Shown here piece by piece: positions 53,956 to 62,167 of a stretch of 64,000 nucleotides of DNA. Below the pieces are notes generated by a model. That model had not been told where the DNA came from, searched no databases, and was given only the letters and a program-made list of their open reading frames with translations. The stretch is taken from positions 62,001 to 126,000 of the forward strand of contig NZ_SPQS01000002.1 in the NCBI RefSeq assembly GCF_004570865.1, written 5' to 3'. Source of the DNA: Bradyrhizobium frederickii. Its GTDB lineage: Bacteria > Pseudomonadota > Alphaproteobacteria > Rhizobiales > Xanthobacteraceae. Position numbers and translations under genes: made by a program. Every line of letters starts with the position of its first letter. The stretch's first letter is position 1.

Positions 53956-55659
53956 ATGAATGCAGTGACGATGATGAGTGCCGGCCAGGCGGTCGTGAAT
54001 GTCCTCAAGGCCGAGGGAGTCAAGTTCGTGTTCGGCATGCCCGGTGGCCATACCATCGGCATCTATGACGCGCTCTACGGCCAGCAGCAGATATCCCATG
54101 TCCTCGTGCGCCACGAGCAGCATGCCGCGAGCATGGCTGCCGGGTACGCGCAGCTCACCGGTGATCCGGGCGTATGTTGCGTCACCGCCGGGCCGGGCGC
54201 AACGAACCTGGTAACGAGCGTTGCGGAAGCCTTCGTGGGCGCGTTGCCGATGATCATCATCGCCGGTCGTGGTGCGACCCGCAACGCACACCGGGGCGCG
54301 AGCCAGGAGATTGATCAGGTCAAGATCTTCGCCGCTATCACGAAGTGGGGCATTCGGGTTGATCGGCCAGATCTCATCGTCGAGAGCCTCCGTCAGGCAT
54401 TCACGATCGCGCGTTCCGGAAGGCCGGGGCCGGTGCTGGTCGATATCCCGCAGGACGTTCTCGCCGCGCAGATCGATCTTGCTGAGTATCGTCCCGTCGG
54501 CAAGCCTGCCGCCGTCAGAGGCGACAACGAACGCATCAAGGCCGCGGCCGCCGCCCTGCTTGCCGCGCAGAGACCGCTGATCGTTGCCGGAGGCGGCGCG
54601 ATCGCGGCTGGTGCCTGGGTGGAAGTTCGACAGCTTGCCGAAACGCTCGGAAGCCCCGTGATCACCACGCTCGCCGGTCGTGGCATTCTTCCGGACGACC
54701 ATCCATTAGCCGCCGGCGGCATCGGCCATCACCGTCAGGATGTGACCAAATACCTGCTTCCGAACGCGGACGTCGTCATCGGCGTCGCCGCGCGCTTTGA
54801 GCAGCAGGAGACCAACTGGAAACCGGACTATCTGCCGGCGCCATCCGCCACATACATCCAGATCGATATCGACCCGAATGAGATCGGCCGCTCGGTGGTC
54901 GCCGCAATCGGCATCACGGGCGATGCACGGCTGGTGCTGCAGGACTTGATCGCTGAGATCGGGCCCGCCAGGTCCAACCCGGGAGCAGAGACGAAGGTGT
55001 GGCTCGATGAGCTATCGCGACGTCGCGCGCAACTTGAGACTGAAATCGAGGTCATGGCCGGCTCCGACATGCAGCCGATCCATCCGATCCGGATTTTCAA
55101 TAAGATCCGGCAGGCGTTCCCGCGCGACGCCACGGTTGCGATTGACGTTGGCGTCATCGCGCAGGGCATGGGCGGAGCCTATCCCTATTTCAAGATCTAC
55201 GAACCGCGAGCAACGATCGTGCCATCGAGCTTCTACGGCATGGGTTTCTCGGCCTCGGCGTTCCCTGTAGCGCGCTTGGTCTATCCGGACCGGCCTGCGG
55301 TTTGCTTCGTTGGCGACGGTTCATTCCAGATGGTGATGAACATCCTACCGGTCGCCGCCGAGCTCAAACTCGGCGTCACTTGGTGCATCTTCAACGATCG
55401 TGCGCTGGGCTCGATCCGCGACATCCAGGTCCAGTCGTTCAACCAGCGTTTCATCGCCACCGATTTCATGCTCGATCTCGACTATGCCGGCGTCGCTAGG
55501 GCGTCGGGCTGTCATGGCGAACGCATCACCGATCCGAACGGCATCGAAGGGGCCTTGCAGCGCGCAATGACGGCCAACGCTGAGGGCAAGCCGGCCGTTC
55601 TCGATTTCGTGGTCGCCAAGGAGCGGCTCAAGGGCAGCACGGAGTTCTTTGCACGATGA
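53956..55659 (+). CDS. Thiamine-diphosphate enzyme of acetolactate synthase type
   Basis: The 567-residue protein has the three domains of ThDP decarboxylase-like enzymes. The N-terminal pyrimidine domain contains FVFGMPGGHTIGIYDALYG and the catalytic Glu in VRHEQHAASMAAGYA. The central nucleotide-binding domain follows (LIVAGGGAIAAGAW), and the C-terminal cofactor motif is FVGDGSFQMVMNILP ending in IFNDRALGSI. It is not a housekeeping IlvB by context: VOC, SDR and monooxygenase genes follow. It may form or break a C-C bond next to a keto group. Function not assigned. Confidence 0.85.
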   Translation: MNAVTMMSAGQAVVNVLKAEGVKFVFGMPGGHTIGIYDALYGQQQISHVLVRHEQHAASMAAGYAQLTGDPGVCCVTAGPGATNLVTSVAEAFVGALPMIIIAGRGATRNAHRGASQEIDQVKIFAAITKWGIRVDRPDLIVESLRQAFTIARSGRPGPVLVDIPQDVLAAQIDLAEYRPVGKPAAVRGDNERIKAAAAALLAAQRPLIVAGGGAIAAGAWVEVRQLAETLGSPVITTLAGRGILPDDHPLAAGGIGHHRQDVTKYLLPNADVVIGVAARFEQQETNWKPDYLPAPSATYIQIDIDPNEIGRSVVAAIGITGDARLVLQDLIAEIGPARSNPGAETKVWLDELSRRRAQLETEIEVMAGSDMQPIHPIRIFNKIRQAFPRDATVAIDVGVIAQGMGGAYPYFKIYEPRATIVPSSFYGMGFSASAFPVARLVYPDRPAVCFVGDGSFQMVMNILPVAAELKLGVTWCIFNDRALGSIRDIQVQSFNQRFIATDFMLDLDYAGVARASGCHGERITDPNGIEGALQRAMTANAEGKPAVLDFVVAKERLKGSTEFFAR

Positions 55660-56216
55660 AGCGACTTTCCTTCGGTCAACCCGTCGGCGGGATTGTTCAG
55701 GCCGCGTACACAGTCGAGAATATCGACGCCGCCATGCAGCACTACGTCGAGGCACTCAATATCGGACCGTGGTTCGTGAGCGGGCCTTTTGTCCCCGCCA
55801 AGGGCTTCTACCGCGGCGAACCAACCGACATGAGCCTCACGCTCGCCGTCGCGTTCACCGGCCACATGATGGTTGAGCTGATCGAGCAGCACGACACCAA
55901 GCCGTCCGTCTATCAGGAGACCATCAAGGTCAAGGGACACGGCTTTCATCACTGGGCAATTTGCTCCAAGGATTTCGATTCGGACGTCGCGCGCTATGAA
56001 GCGGCCGGCTATCCCGTCGTCTTCTCCGACATTTCCCCGCGTGGCGTGCGGATCGTCTATGTCGATACGCGACGAGACCTGCCGGGGATGTTGGAGATTA
56101 TTGAGACCACGGAGGCGCTCGAAGGAATCTATCACGGCTACTTCGCCGCGGCACAGGATTGGAACGGCAAGGATCCGATCCGGCGTTGGTCGGTGAAGAC
56201 GGGAACTTCGAAATGA
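55656..56216 (+). CDS. VOC (glyoxalase/dioxygenase-fold) family protein
   Basis: The 186-residue protein shows the paired beta-alpha-beta modules of the vicinal oxygen chelate fold. GGIVQAAYTVENIDAAMQHY starts module one and GFHHWAICSKDFDSDVARYE module two. Likely metal ligands are the early Gln/His position, His in GHGFHHWA and Glu in LEIIETTEALEG. It overlaps the preceding ThDP enzyme stop by 4 bases, so coexpression is near certain. Reaction unknown: isomerase, lyase or dioxygenase are possible. Confidence 0.82.
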   Translation: MKRLSFGQPVGGIVQAAYTVENIDAAMQHYVEALNIGPWFVSGPFVPAKGFYRGEPTDMSLTLAVAFTGHMMVELIEQHDTKPSVYQETIKVKGHGFHHWAICSKDFDSDVARYEAAGYPVVFSDISPRGVRIVYVDTRRDLPGMLEIIETTEALEGIYHGYFAAAQDWNGKDPIRRWSVKTGTSK

Positions 56217-57013
56217 AGTCGCAGGAGCTCTTCGACGTTGCGGGGCTGTCCGTGGCGATCACCGGCGGGGCCAAGGGCCTTGGTCGCGCGTTCGCCGAAG
56301 CCATGGTGGACAACGGCGCGCGCGTCACGCTGTTCGATCGTGATCGGGAAACGCTGAACCGAACGGTTTCCGAGTTGAGCGGGCGGGGCGATGTCGACGG
56401 CAGCGCGGTCGACGTCACCGATCGCGCCGCGATCGCATCGGCCGTCAACCAAATGGTCGAGAAGCGCGGCCGGCTGGATGTGGTCTTCGCCAATGCCGGC
56501 ATCGATGCGGGCCCTGGCTTCCTTTCGATGTCCGGCGAACGGGACCCGAAGGGCGCGATCGAAGCGATCCCCGACGCCCTCTGGGACAAGGTCATCGACA
56601 CCAATCTGACGTCAATGTTCGCAACGCTCAAGGCGGCTGCGCCTTACATGAAGCGGCAGAATGGCGGGCGCATCATTCTGACGGCCTCGATCGCGGGCGT
56701 TCGGCCGGGAGCCATCGTCGGCATGCCCTATCAAATCTCGAAGGCGGGCGTCGCGCACCTGGCCAAGCAATCGGCGCTCGAGCTGGCGCGATACAACATT
56801 CTCGTCAATGCAATCCTGCCGGGCCCGTTCCTGACCGAGCTCACGACGCCGGAGCTGCAGAAACGTTTCGAGGCGGGAAGCCCCATGCATCGCGTGGGCC
56901 GGCCCGAGGAGATCCAGGGACTTGCGCTGTTCCTGGCGTCTCCGGCATCGAGCTACATCACCGGAACGCACATCGTGATCGACGGCGGCTCGCTGCTCGG
57001 CCGCGCCGATTGA
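56213..57013 (+). CDS. Short-chain dehydrogenase/reductase, first of two
   Basis: The 266-residue SDR starts MKSQELFDVAGLSVAITGGA with cofactor motif GGAKGLGRAFAEAM. FANAGIDAGPGFLS and the catalytic LTASIAGVRPGAIVGMPYQI with SK after it are visible. TLFDRDRE after strand two suggests NAD. It overlaps the VOC gene by 4 bases (ATGA). It and the next gene are paralogues with similar N-termini (MKxxELFD), suggesting a duplicated step. Confidence 0.87.
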   Translation: MKSQELFDVAGLSVAITGGAKGLGRAFAEAMVDNGARVTLFDRDRETLNRTVSELSGRGDVDGSAVDVTDRAAIASAVNQMVEKRGRLDVVFANAGIDAGPGFLSMSGERDPKGAIEAIPDALWDKVIDTNLTSMFATLKAAAPYMKRQNGGRIILTASIAGVRPGAIVGMPYQISKAGVAHLAKQSALELARYNILVNAILPGPFLTELTTPELQKRFEAGSPMHRVGRPEEIQGLALFLASPASSYITGTHIVIDGGSLLGRAD

Positions 57014-57038
57014 CGCCTCCTGTGGAGACGCAAGATCA

Positions 57039-57827
57039 ATGAAGGCAAATGAACTTTTCGATCTGACCGGCCATGTGGTCGTGGTCACGGGGGCTGCGTC
57101 AGGGATCGGTCTGGCTACGTCCCAGGTTGTCACGGCCAACGGGGCCCGCGTCGTCATGATCGACGTGGACGGAGATCGGCTTGTCGGGGCCGCAAACAGC
57201 GTGCGGCCTGCGGGCGCGGGCGTCGACACGGTTGTAGTCGATGTGCGCCAGGGCGGGCAGGTCGCAGCCGCCATCGACGATTGTGTCGCGAAGTACGGCA
57301 GGCTGGACTGTGTGTTCGCAAACGCCGGCATCAGCGGCGGACCCGGCTTCGGCAAGCTGGACGGCGCGCTCGAAGCGGCTTCCCTCGAGCTCTGGAACAA
57401 CTGCCTGCGCATCAATCTCGATGGCGCATTTCACACCATGCAAGCCGCGGCGAAGCACATGAAGCCGCGGCGAAGCGGATCGATCGTGGTGACGTCATCC
57501 GTCGCCGCGCTTCGGGCCTCCGCAGCGCCGAGCTACGGCTACCACGCCGCCAAGGCCGGCATTGCGCAGGTCGTGCGCGTGGCGGCGCTCGAACTTGGAC
57601 CACACAATGTGCGAGTGAATGCGATCGCGCCGGGACCGTTCAAGACCAATATCGGCAACGGCCGGATGCACACGGCGGAAGGGGCGGCCTTGTTTGCGAG
57701 CACGGTGCCGCTCGGGCGGCTCGCTGAGCTCGACGAAATCAAGGGTCTCGCGCTGCTCCTGGCTTCGCCGGCCTCGAGTTACATGACCGGGGCAATCATC
57801 CCAGTCGACGGCGGAACTCAGGCCTGA
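57039..57827 (+). CDS. Short-chain dehydrogenase/reductase, second of two
   Basis: This 262-residue SDR starts MKANELFDLTGHVVVVTGAA, with SGIGLATSQVV in the cofactor site, FANAGISGGPGFGKL, and catalytic SSVAALRASAAPSYGYHAAK. It is 25 bases downstream of the first SDR. The pair may act on successive hydroxyl groups of one molecule, for example a diol, or on opposite stereoisomers. That is inference from duplication and order. Confidence 0.87.
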   Translation: MKANELFDLTGHVVVVTGAASGIGLATSQVVTANGARVVMIDVDGDRLVGAANSVRPAGAGVDTVVVDVRQGGQVAAAIDDCVAKYGRLDCVFANAGISGGPGFGKLDGALEAASLELWNNCLRINLDGAFHTMQAAAKHMKPRRSGSIVVTSSVAALRASAAPSYGYHAAKAGIAQVVRVAALELGPHNVRVNAIAPGPFKTNIGNGRMHTAEGAALFASTVPLGRLAELDEIKGLALLLASPASSYMTGAIIPVDGGTQA

Positions 57828-57950
57828 TTGAAACACATCATAACCAAGTGCCCTTCAGGTGCAGAAAGAGTTCCTTGCCTTGCGCGGATTTTTCCGGTGA
57901 CCCGCTCACGGCTAAATTCGTTTCGCGACTAAGAAATGGAAGAGGGATTT

Positions 57951-59135
57951 ATGTCCGTTGAAGAAAGAGTCGCGATCGTGGGCGCCGGCCCGGTTGGTTT
58001 GCTAAGCGCTCTCGGGCTCGCGCAGGCGGGCATCCCGGTTATCGTCATCGAGCGTGCATCAGAAATCATCGCCTCCCCGCGCGCGATAACTTATCACTGG
58101 TCTGTACTTGAGGGCCTCGACCGACTTGGCTTGCTCGAAGAGGCGCTAGACGTCGGGTTCGCCAAGCAGGACTATACCTACTTGGATTTCGCGACCGGCG
58201 AGAAAATCAACTACAGCCTGGACGTTCTCGACGGACGGACACCTTTCCCTTTCAATCTCCATCTCGGCCAAAACCTACTTGCCGAAATTGCGTTGCGGCG
58301 ACTCCAGCAGTTTCCGCATGCCGAGGTTCGCTGGGGTGTGACAATGCGCGATTTGATGCAAGATGGCAGCGGGGTCACTCTCTCAGTTGACGGCCCTGAG
58401 GGTCCTTCCGAACTCCGTGCCGGATGGGTTATCGGCGCCGACGGCGCGACAAGCAGCGTTCGAAGGGCCTTGCAGCTGGAGTTCGAGGGTATCACATGGC
58501 CAAAACGGTTTATCGCGGCCAACGTCCGGCACGATTTCTCGAAGCACGGCTATGCGCGCACCACTTTTGTGATTCACCCGACCCATGGCGCAATCATTGT
58601 AAAGCTGGATAAAGGCGATCTGTGGCGCTGCACCTACAGCGAGCCGCTCGATCTACCCGAGGAGAGCATCGCCGAGCGTATGACCGCGTACTTCGACGTC
58701 ATCCTTCCGGGAGCGCGCGACATTGAGGTCGTTGCCTTTGCGCCTTATCGCATGCATCAGCGGGCAGCCGAGCGGTTCCGTGTTGGCAGAGTGTTGCTGG
58801 CCGGCGACGCAGCGCATGCAACGAACCCCAGCGGCGCCTACGGGCTTACATCGGGATTGTTCGACGCATTTGCGCTCTACGAGGCGCTGGCTGCTGTCGT
58901 TCGCGGCGATGTCGACGACGCGATCCTCGATCGCTACGCCGAGGAGCGCCGCCGCATCTTCCTCGAGGTCGTCTCGCCCGCGGCGGTCGACAACAAGCGG
59001 ATCATCTTCGACACGACAGATCCGGAGCAGCACGAGGCCAATCTCATCCGTTTGCGCCGTCTGACAGATAAGGAGGTGCTGCTCGACCGGCTTATGCTGA
59101 CGGTGCGAATGCGCAGCGAGGCGAGACCTCAGTAG
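57951..59135 (+). CDS. FAD-dependent monooxygenase, aromatic hydroxylase type
   Basis: The 394-residue flavoprotein has ERVAIVGAGPVGLLSALGLA at the start, WVIGADGATSSVRRALQLEF in the middle and RVLLAGDAAHATNPSGAYGL for FAD ribityl contact, in the order of PHBH-fold hydroxylases. It is shorter than MhpA or TfdB types and lacks a C-terminal thioredoxin-like domain. ATG 57951 has GAGGG just upstream; ATG 57936 is the alternative. It closes the ThDP-VOC-SDR-SDR cluster. Substrate unknown. Confidence 0.88.
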   Translation: MSVEERVAIVGAGPVGLLSALGLAQAGIPVIVIERASEIIASPRAITYHWSVLEGLDRLGLLEEALDVGFAKQDYTYLDFATGEKINYSLDVLDGRTPFPFNLHLGQNLLAEIALRRLQQFPHAEVRWGVTMRDLMQDGSGVTLSVDGPEGPSELRAGWVIGADGATSSVRRALQLEFEGITWPKRFIAANVRHDFSKHGYARTTFVIHPTHGAIIVKLDKGDLWRCTYSEPLDLPEESIAERMTAYFDVILPGARDIEVVAFAPYRMHQRAAERFRVGRVLLAGDAAHATNPSGAYGLTSGLFDAFALYEALAAVVRGDVDDAILDRYAEERRRIFLEVVSPAAVDNKRIIFDTTDPEQHEANLIRLRRLTDKEVLLDRLMLTVRMRSEARPQ

Positions 59136-59176
59136 CGTCTGAAGGTCAAGCCTCTGTTCGACGCACTGAAGTGTAG

Positions 59177-59284
59177 ATGACGCGCCTCTTCAACGGGTTC
59201 GGCTTCGAGGCAGACGGCTCGTTCCGGCTCGTTGGCGAGCAGATCGACGGCAGCTTCCTCCTGGGTGGCCAAATGAAGACATAG
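59177..59284 (+). CDS. Tiny ORF, possibly a gene scrap
   Basis: A 35-residue frame reads [20 protein letters not shown] and ends LLGGQMKT. It does not belong to a family I know and lacks a strong ribosome site. It may be the broken edge of a lost gene between the monooxygenase and the AraC pair. Confidence 0.25.
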   Translation: MTRLFNGFGFEADGSFRLVGEQIDGSFLLGGQMKT

Positions 59285-59381
59285 CGTGCCCAGAGCATTG
59301 TTGTTATAATGAACTATTCTTCATCACCACGAGGCGCATATTGCGCTGCAGCGGGCCCCGTCAGACTACGCGGAGCAGGAG

Positions 59382-60242
59382 ATGGAAGCCAAGCGCGAGT
59401 TTAGAGGCTCCGATACCCACGGTGTTCTGCAACGGTTTGGGGCCGACATCCGTGCAACAAGTGAGGGGCATGGATGGTCTTCGATTTACGCGTCGATCCA
59501 AAGGGAGAACCCCTTCGAGGGGCGGTTCGAAGCGATCCCTGATGACCTCATTGTGTTGCACCGTAGCGGCCCCGTGGAGACGACCTTTGCATCCGGCGGG
59601 CACGTCACTTCACGTTGCATTCCAAAAGGAAGCATCTTTTTTTTGCCGGCAGGTCATGCATGCGAAGTGGGATTGCGTGGGGCGCTGGATACTCTCCATA
59701 TTTATCTCCGCGCAAACTTAGTTTCTGTCCACAATGTTACACCGCTGCTGGTGGAACGTGACGTGGTTATACAGCATCTGGCGCAGGCGGTTGAGCAGGC
59801 GGTTTGCGAGAAGGTCTCGAATTCAGATCGCTTCATCGATCCGATAGCGCGGGCGCTCGCGGACAGGGTCTCCGCGATTAGCAGGAGTAGCGAACCGTGG
59901 CAGGTTCAGACCGCTGGGCTGCCGGACTACGAACTTCGGCGCCTTAACGATTTCATAGAAGCCAATCTTGAGGGTGAGATCACCCTTGCTGCGATGGCCA
60001 GCGCGTGCGGAATTGGCACAAAGTCTTTCGTTCGGGCGTTTGCAGCAACGACCGGCAAGTCACCATACCAATATGTAATCGCGGCACGTGTCGAACGGGC
60101 CAAGCGATTGATCGAGCAAGACCAGGAAGGCCTCGCTGAGATAGCACTACGGTGTGGCTTCTCCCACCAGGAACACTTGACGCGTGCCTTCCGCAGGCTG
60201 ACGGGCCAAACGCCCGGTCGGTACCGTCGCAGCGTCAACTGA
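59382..60242 (+). CDS. AraC-family regulator, first of a tandem pair
   Basis: The 286-residue protein has a C-terminal double helix-turn-helix: ITLAAMASACGIGTKSFVRA and LAEIALRCGFSHQEHLTRAF, ending LTGQTPGRYRRSV. The N-terminal sensor half contains ENPFEGRFEAIPDDLIVLHR and SIFFLPAGHACEVGL. The same arrangement occurs in the next gene. It is the first reader in a run that leads to the FMN reductase and MFS genes. Confidence 0.9.
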   Translation: MEAKREFRGSDTHGVLQRFGADIRATSEGHGWSSIYASIQRENPFEGRFEAIPDDLIVLHRSGPVETTFASGGHVTSRCIPKGSIFFLPAGHACEVGLRGALDTLHIYLRANLVSVHNVTPLLVERDVVIQHLAQAVEQAVCEKVSNSDRFIDPIARALADRVSAISRSSEPWQVQTAGLPDYELRRLNDFIEANLEGEITLAAMASACGIGTKSFVRAFAATTGKSPYQYVIAARVERAKRLIEQDQEGLAEIALRCGFSHQEHLTRAFRRLTGQTPGRYRRSVN

Positions 60243-60258
60243 CAAGCAGCTAGGGCCA

Positions 60259-61194
60259 ATGCAGAAACGCTCCGATCCAGCATCGCCAGTTGCAGTGCAA
60301 AATGAGCATACCGCGCGGCCTTTCGACGGAGGCGAGGTCCATTCCGTGCTGCGACAGTTCGCCGTGAAACGCGAGGCATCCAGTGCGGGGCTCGGCTGGT
60401 CGACTATGTTCGCATCGCTCCAGCGGGAAGAGCCGTTCAGGGGCCGCTTCGAAGCCAATGCCAACGCCCTGCTGGTGACTGCAGCTAGTGGACCAGTCGA
60501 TATTACCTATCGGATCGATGGGCGTGTCGTATCCAGGCACTTGCAGGAGAAGGGGATCTTTTTCCTACCGCCGCGCCGCGACTGTGAGGTGACGCTAAAT
60601 ACGCCGTTGAATTCGATCCATGTGTACCTGCGCCCTGAACTGTTTTCTGGCTCTGAAGATAAAGCGGAGAACTCCGATTTTGGCCTCTTGCCTTTGTTGG
60701 GTGAGCCGGAGCCCCTAACCAGCAATCTCCTGGCAGTGGTGGAAGAAATGGTGCGTGAGGGTGATACCTCGTGTTCCCTCCTGGCCGATTCGATTTCGCA
60801 TGCAATAGTCAATCGCCTTGTGGTGCTCAATGCACGGGAGCGGAAAGCGACGTGCGCTGTGGAACGCCAGCTGAGTACACGTAGCGTGCGCTCCATTCGT
60901 GATTTTGTCGAAGCTAATATCGCGGATTGCATCAAGCTGGACGATTTGGCTGCGATCTGCGGCGTAAGTCCCGAGTATTTCATACGGGTGTTCAAGTCTT
61001 CGCTGGGCGTGTCTCCTCACCGCTACGTTGTGGGGGTGCGAATTCATCATGCGAAACTGCTCCTGACGGATCCAAACATTGGCCTTGCGGAAGTCGCGAG
61101 GCAATGCGGGTTTGCGCACCAGCAGCATTTCACGAACACGTTCCGTCGGATGACCGGCTTGTCGCCAGGCGCTTATCGACGGGCAATGAATTAA
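60259..61194 (+). CDS. AraC-family regulator, second of a tandem pair
   Basis: The 311-residue protein parallels the preceding AraC gene. Its sensor half has EEPFRGRFEANANALLVTAA and GIFFLPPRRDCEVTLNT at matching positions, and its DNA-binding half has IKLDDLAAICGVSPEYFIRV and LAEVARQCGFAHQQHFTNTF. It starts 16 bases after the first gene. The pair probably arose by duplication and may form heterodimers or read related ligands. Confidence 0.9.
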   Translation: MQKRSDPASPVAVQNEHTARPFDGGEVHSVLRQFAVKREASSAGLGWSTMFASLQREEPFRGRFEANANALLVTAASGPVDITYRIDGRVVSRHLQEKGIFFLPPRRDCEVTLNTPLNSIHVYLRPELFSGSEDKAENSDFGLLPLLGEPEPLTSNLLAVVEEMVREGDTSCSLLADSISHAIVNRLVVLNARERKATCAVERQLSTRSVRSIRDFVEANIADCIKLDDLAAICGVSPEYFIRVFKSSLGVSPHRYVVGVRIHHAKLLLTDPNIGLAEVARQCGFAHQQHFTNTFRRMTGLSPGAYRRAMN

Positions 61195-61270
61195 GACTCC
61201 AGGATCTGCCTTTTCGATCTGAACGCTGGCTCGTTTCCTGACAACGAAGCGGACAGTTTGTGTCAGTTTC

Positions 61271-61296
61271 CTGCAAACCGGTCCGGTTTGTGCAGG
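61271..61296. promoter_or_regulatory. Inverted repeat CAAACCG-GTC-CGGTTTG upstream of the reductase
   Basis: A perfect 7-base dyad with outer CTGC/GCAG bases lies 80 bases after the second AraC gene, about 85 bases before the next small ORF. It is a plausible operator for one of the AraC proteins or a hairpin. The rest of 61195-61379 has no gene. Confidence 0.5.
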
Positions 61297-61379
61297 CTTA
61301 GCCACCCGGCATGTCCTACTTTCACCTCACGTAGAGGCGCCAGACGCAATCACGGCGCCAACGATAGGGAGAGACGCGC

Positions 61380-61496
61380 ATGGCATTGTTCGATGCCGGG
61401 CGAGGGTGCTCGCATATCCGAATTGGCCAGCATTCGCTTGAGGAGCCCTGGACCTCGGGTGATCTTGCTGCGCAGGAAAGTGGGCCGCTGCGATGA
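61380..61496 (+). CDS. Small ORF translationally coupled to the FMN reductase
   Basis: A 38-residue frame starts MALFDAGRGCSHIRIGQHSL and ends with a TGA that overlaps the reductase ATG (ATGA at 61493-61496). GGGAGAG lies 8 bases before its ATG. No family match. The coupling suggests either a real small protein or a leader that opens the reductase start. Confidence 0.4.
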   Translation: MALFDAGRGCSHIRIGQHSLEEPWTSGDLAAQESGPLR

Positions 61497-62122
61497 AAGA
61501 CTGGTCTCCGCTCGTCGTCGGGATCGGCGGAACGTTGCGCGACGGATCAACCTCGGAGAGGGCGCTCCGCCTGGCTTTGACGGAAGCCGCGCGGCTCGGT
61601 GCGAAAACGCAGATCTTCGCCGGACAATCATTGAATCTCCCGCACTACGACAGCATTGAACGTACGGAGCGTGCGACCTCGTTGGTCGAAGCACTGCGCG
61701 CCGCAGACGGAGTCATCATAGCCACCCCAAGCTATCATGGCTCCATCTCCGGCCTGGTCAAGAACGCAATAGACTACACCGAGGATCTCAGCGCCGACGC
61801 GCGTAGCTATCTTGCCGGACGCGCCGTCGGCGCCATCGTATGCGCGGGCGGAGCCCAAGCCATGGGAGCGACGCTGGGGACTCTGCGGACCATCGTTCAC
61901 GCGCTGCGCGGTTGGCCGACTCCATTTTCGGCGGTCATTAACAGTGCGCAGAGGCCATTTTCCGCAGATGGTGCGTGCAGTGATCCGATCATAGCGCAAC
62001 AGCTTGCATTCGTGGCCGAGCAGGTCGTCGAGTTCGCGAGAATGCGGCGGCTGTATGAGAGCCGGCGCAATGGGCTGGCGCCTCAAGAAGTATCAGAAGC
62101 CGCGCCGGCGCAATGCGCCTAG
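61493..62122 (+). CDS. NADPH-dependent FMN reductase
   Basis: The 209-residue flavodoxin-like reductase has VVGIGGTLRDGSTSERALRL at its start and ATPSYHGSISGLVKNAIDYT in the FMN-contact loop, as in SsuE/MsuE-type enzymes. It reduces free FMN with NADPH. It likely feeds the acyl-CoA-dehydrogenase-like monooxygenase at the right edge, two genes downstream. Confidence 0.9.
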   Translation: MKDWSPLVVGIGGTLRDGSTSERALRLALTEAARLGAKTQIFAGQSLNLPHYDSIERTERATSLVEALRAADGVIIATPSYHGSISGLVKNAIDYTEDLSADARSYLAGRAVGAIVCAGGAQAMGATLGTLRTIVHALRGWPTPFSAVINSAQRPFSADGACSDPIIAQQLAFVAEQVVEFARMRRLYESRRNGLAPQEVSEAAPAQCA

Positions 62123-62167
62123 AACGCGGCCGCAAACGACCATAACGGGAAACAATAGGGAGGGGTC

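Noticed and set aside
53956..55659. Calling the ThDP enzyme IlvB (housekeeping acetolactate synthase)
   Set aside because: There is no IlvN small subunit or other ilv gene next to it, and it is overlapped by VOC and SDR genes in a catabolic cluster.
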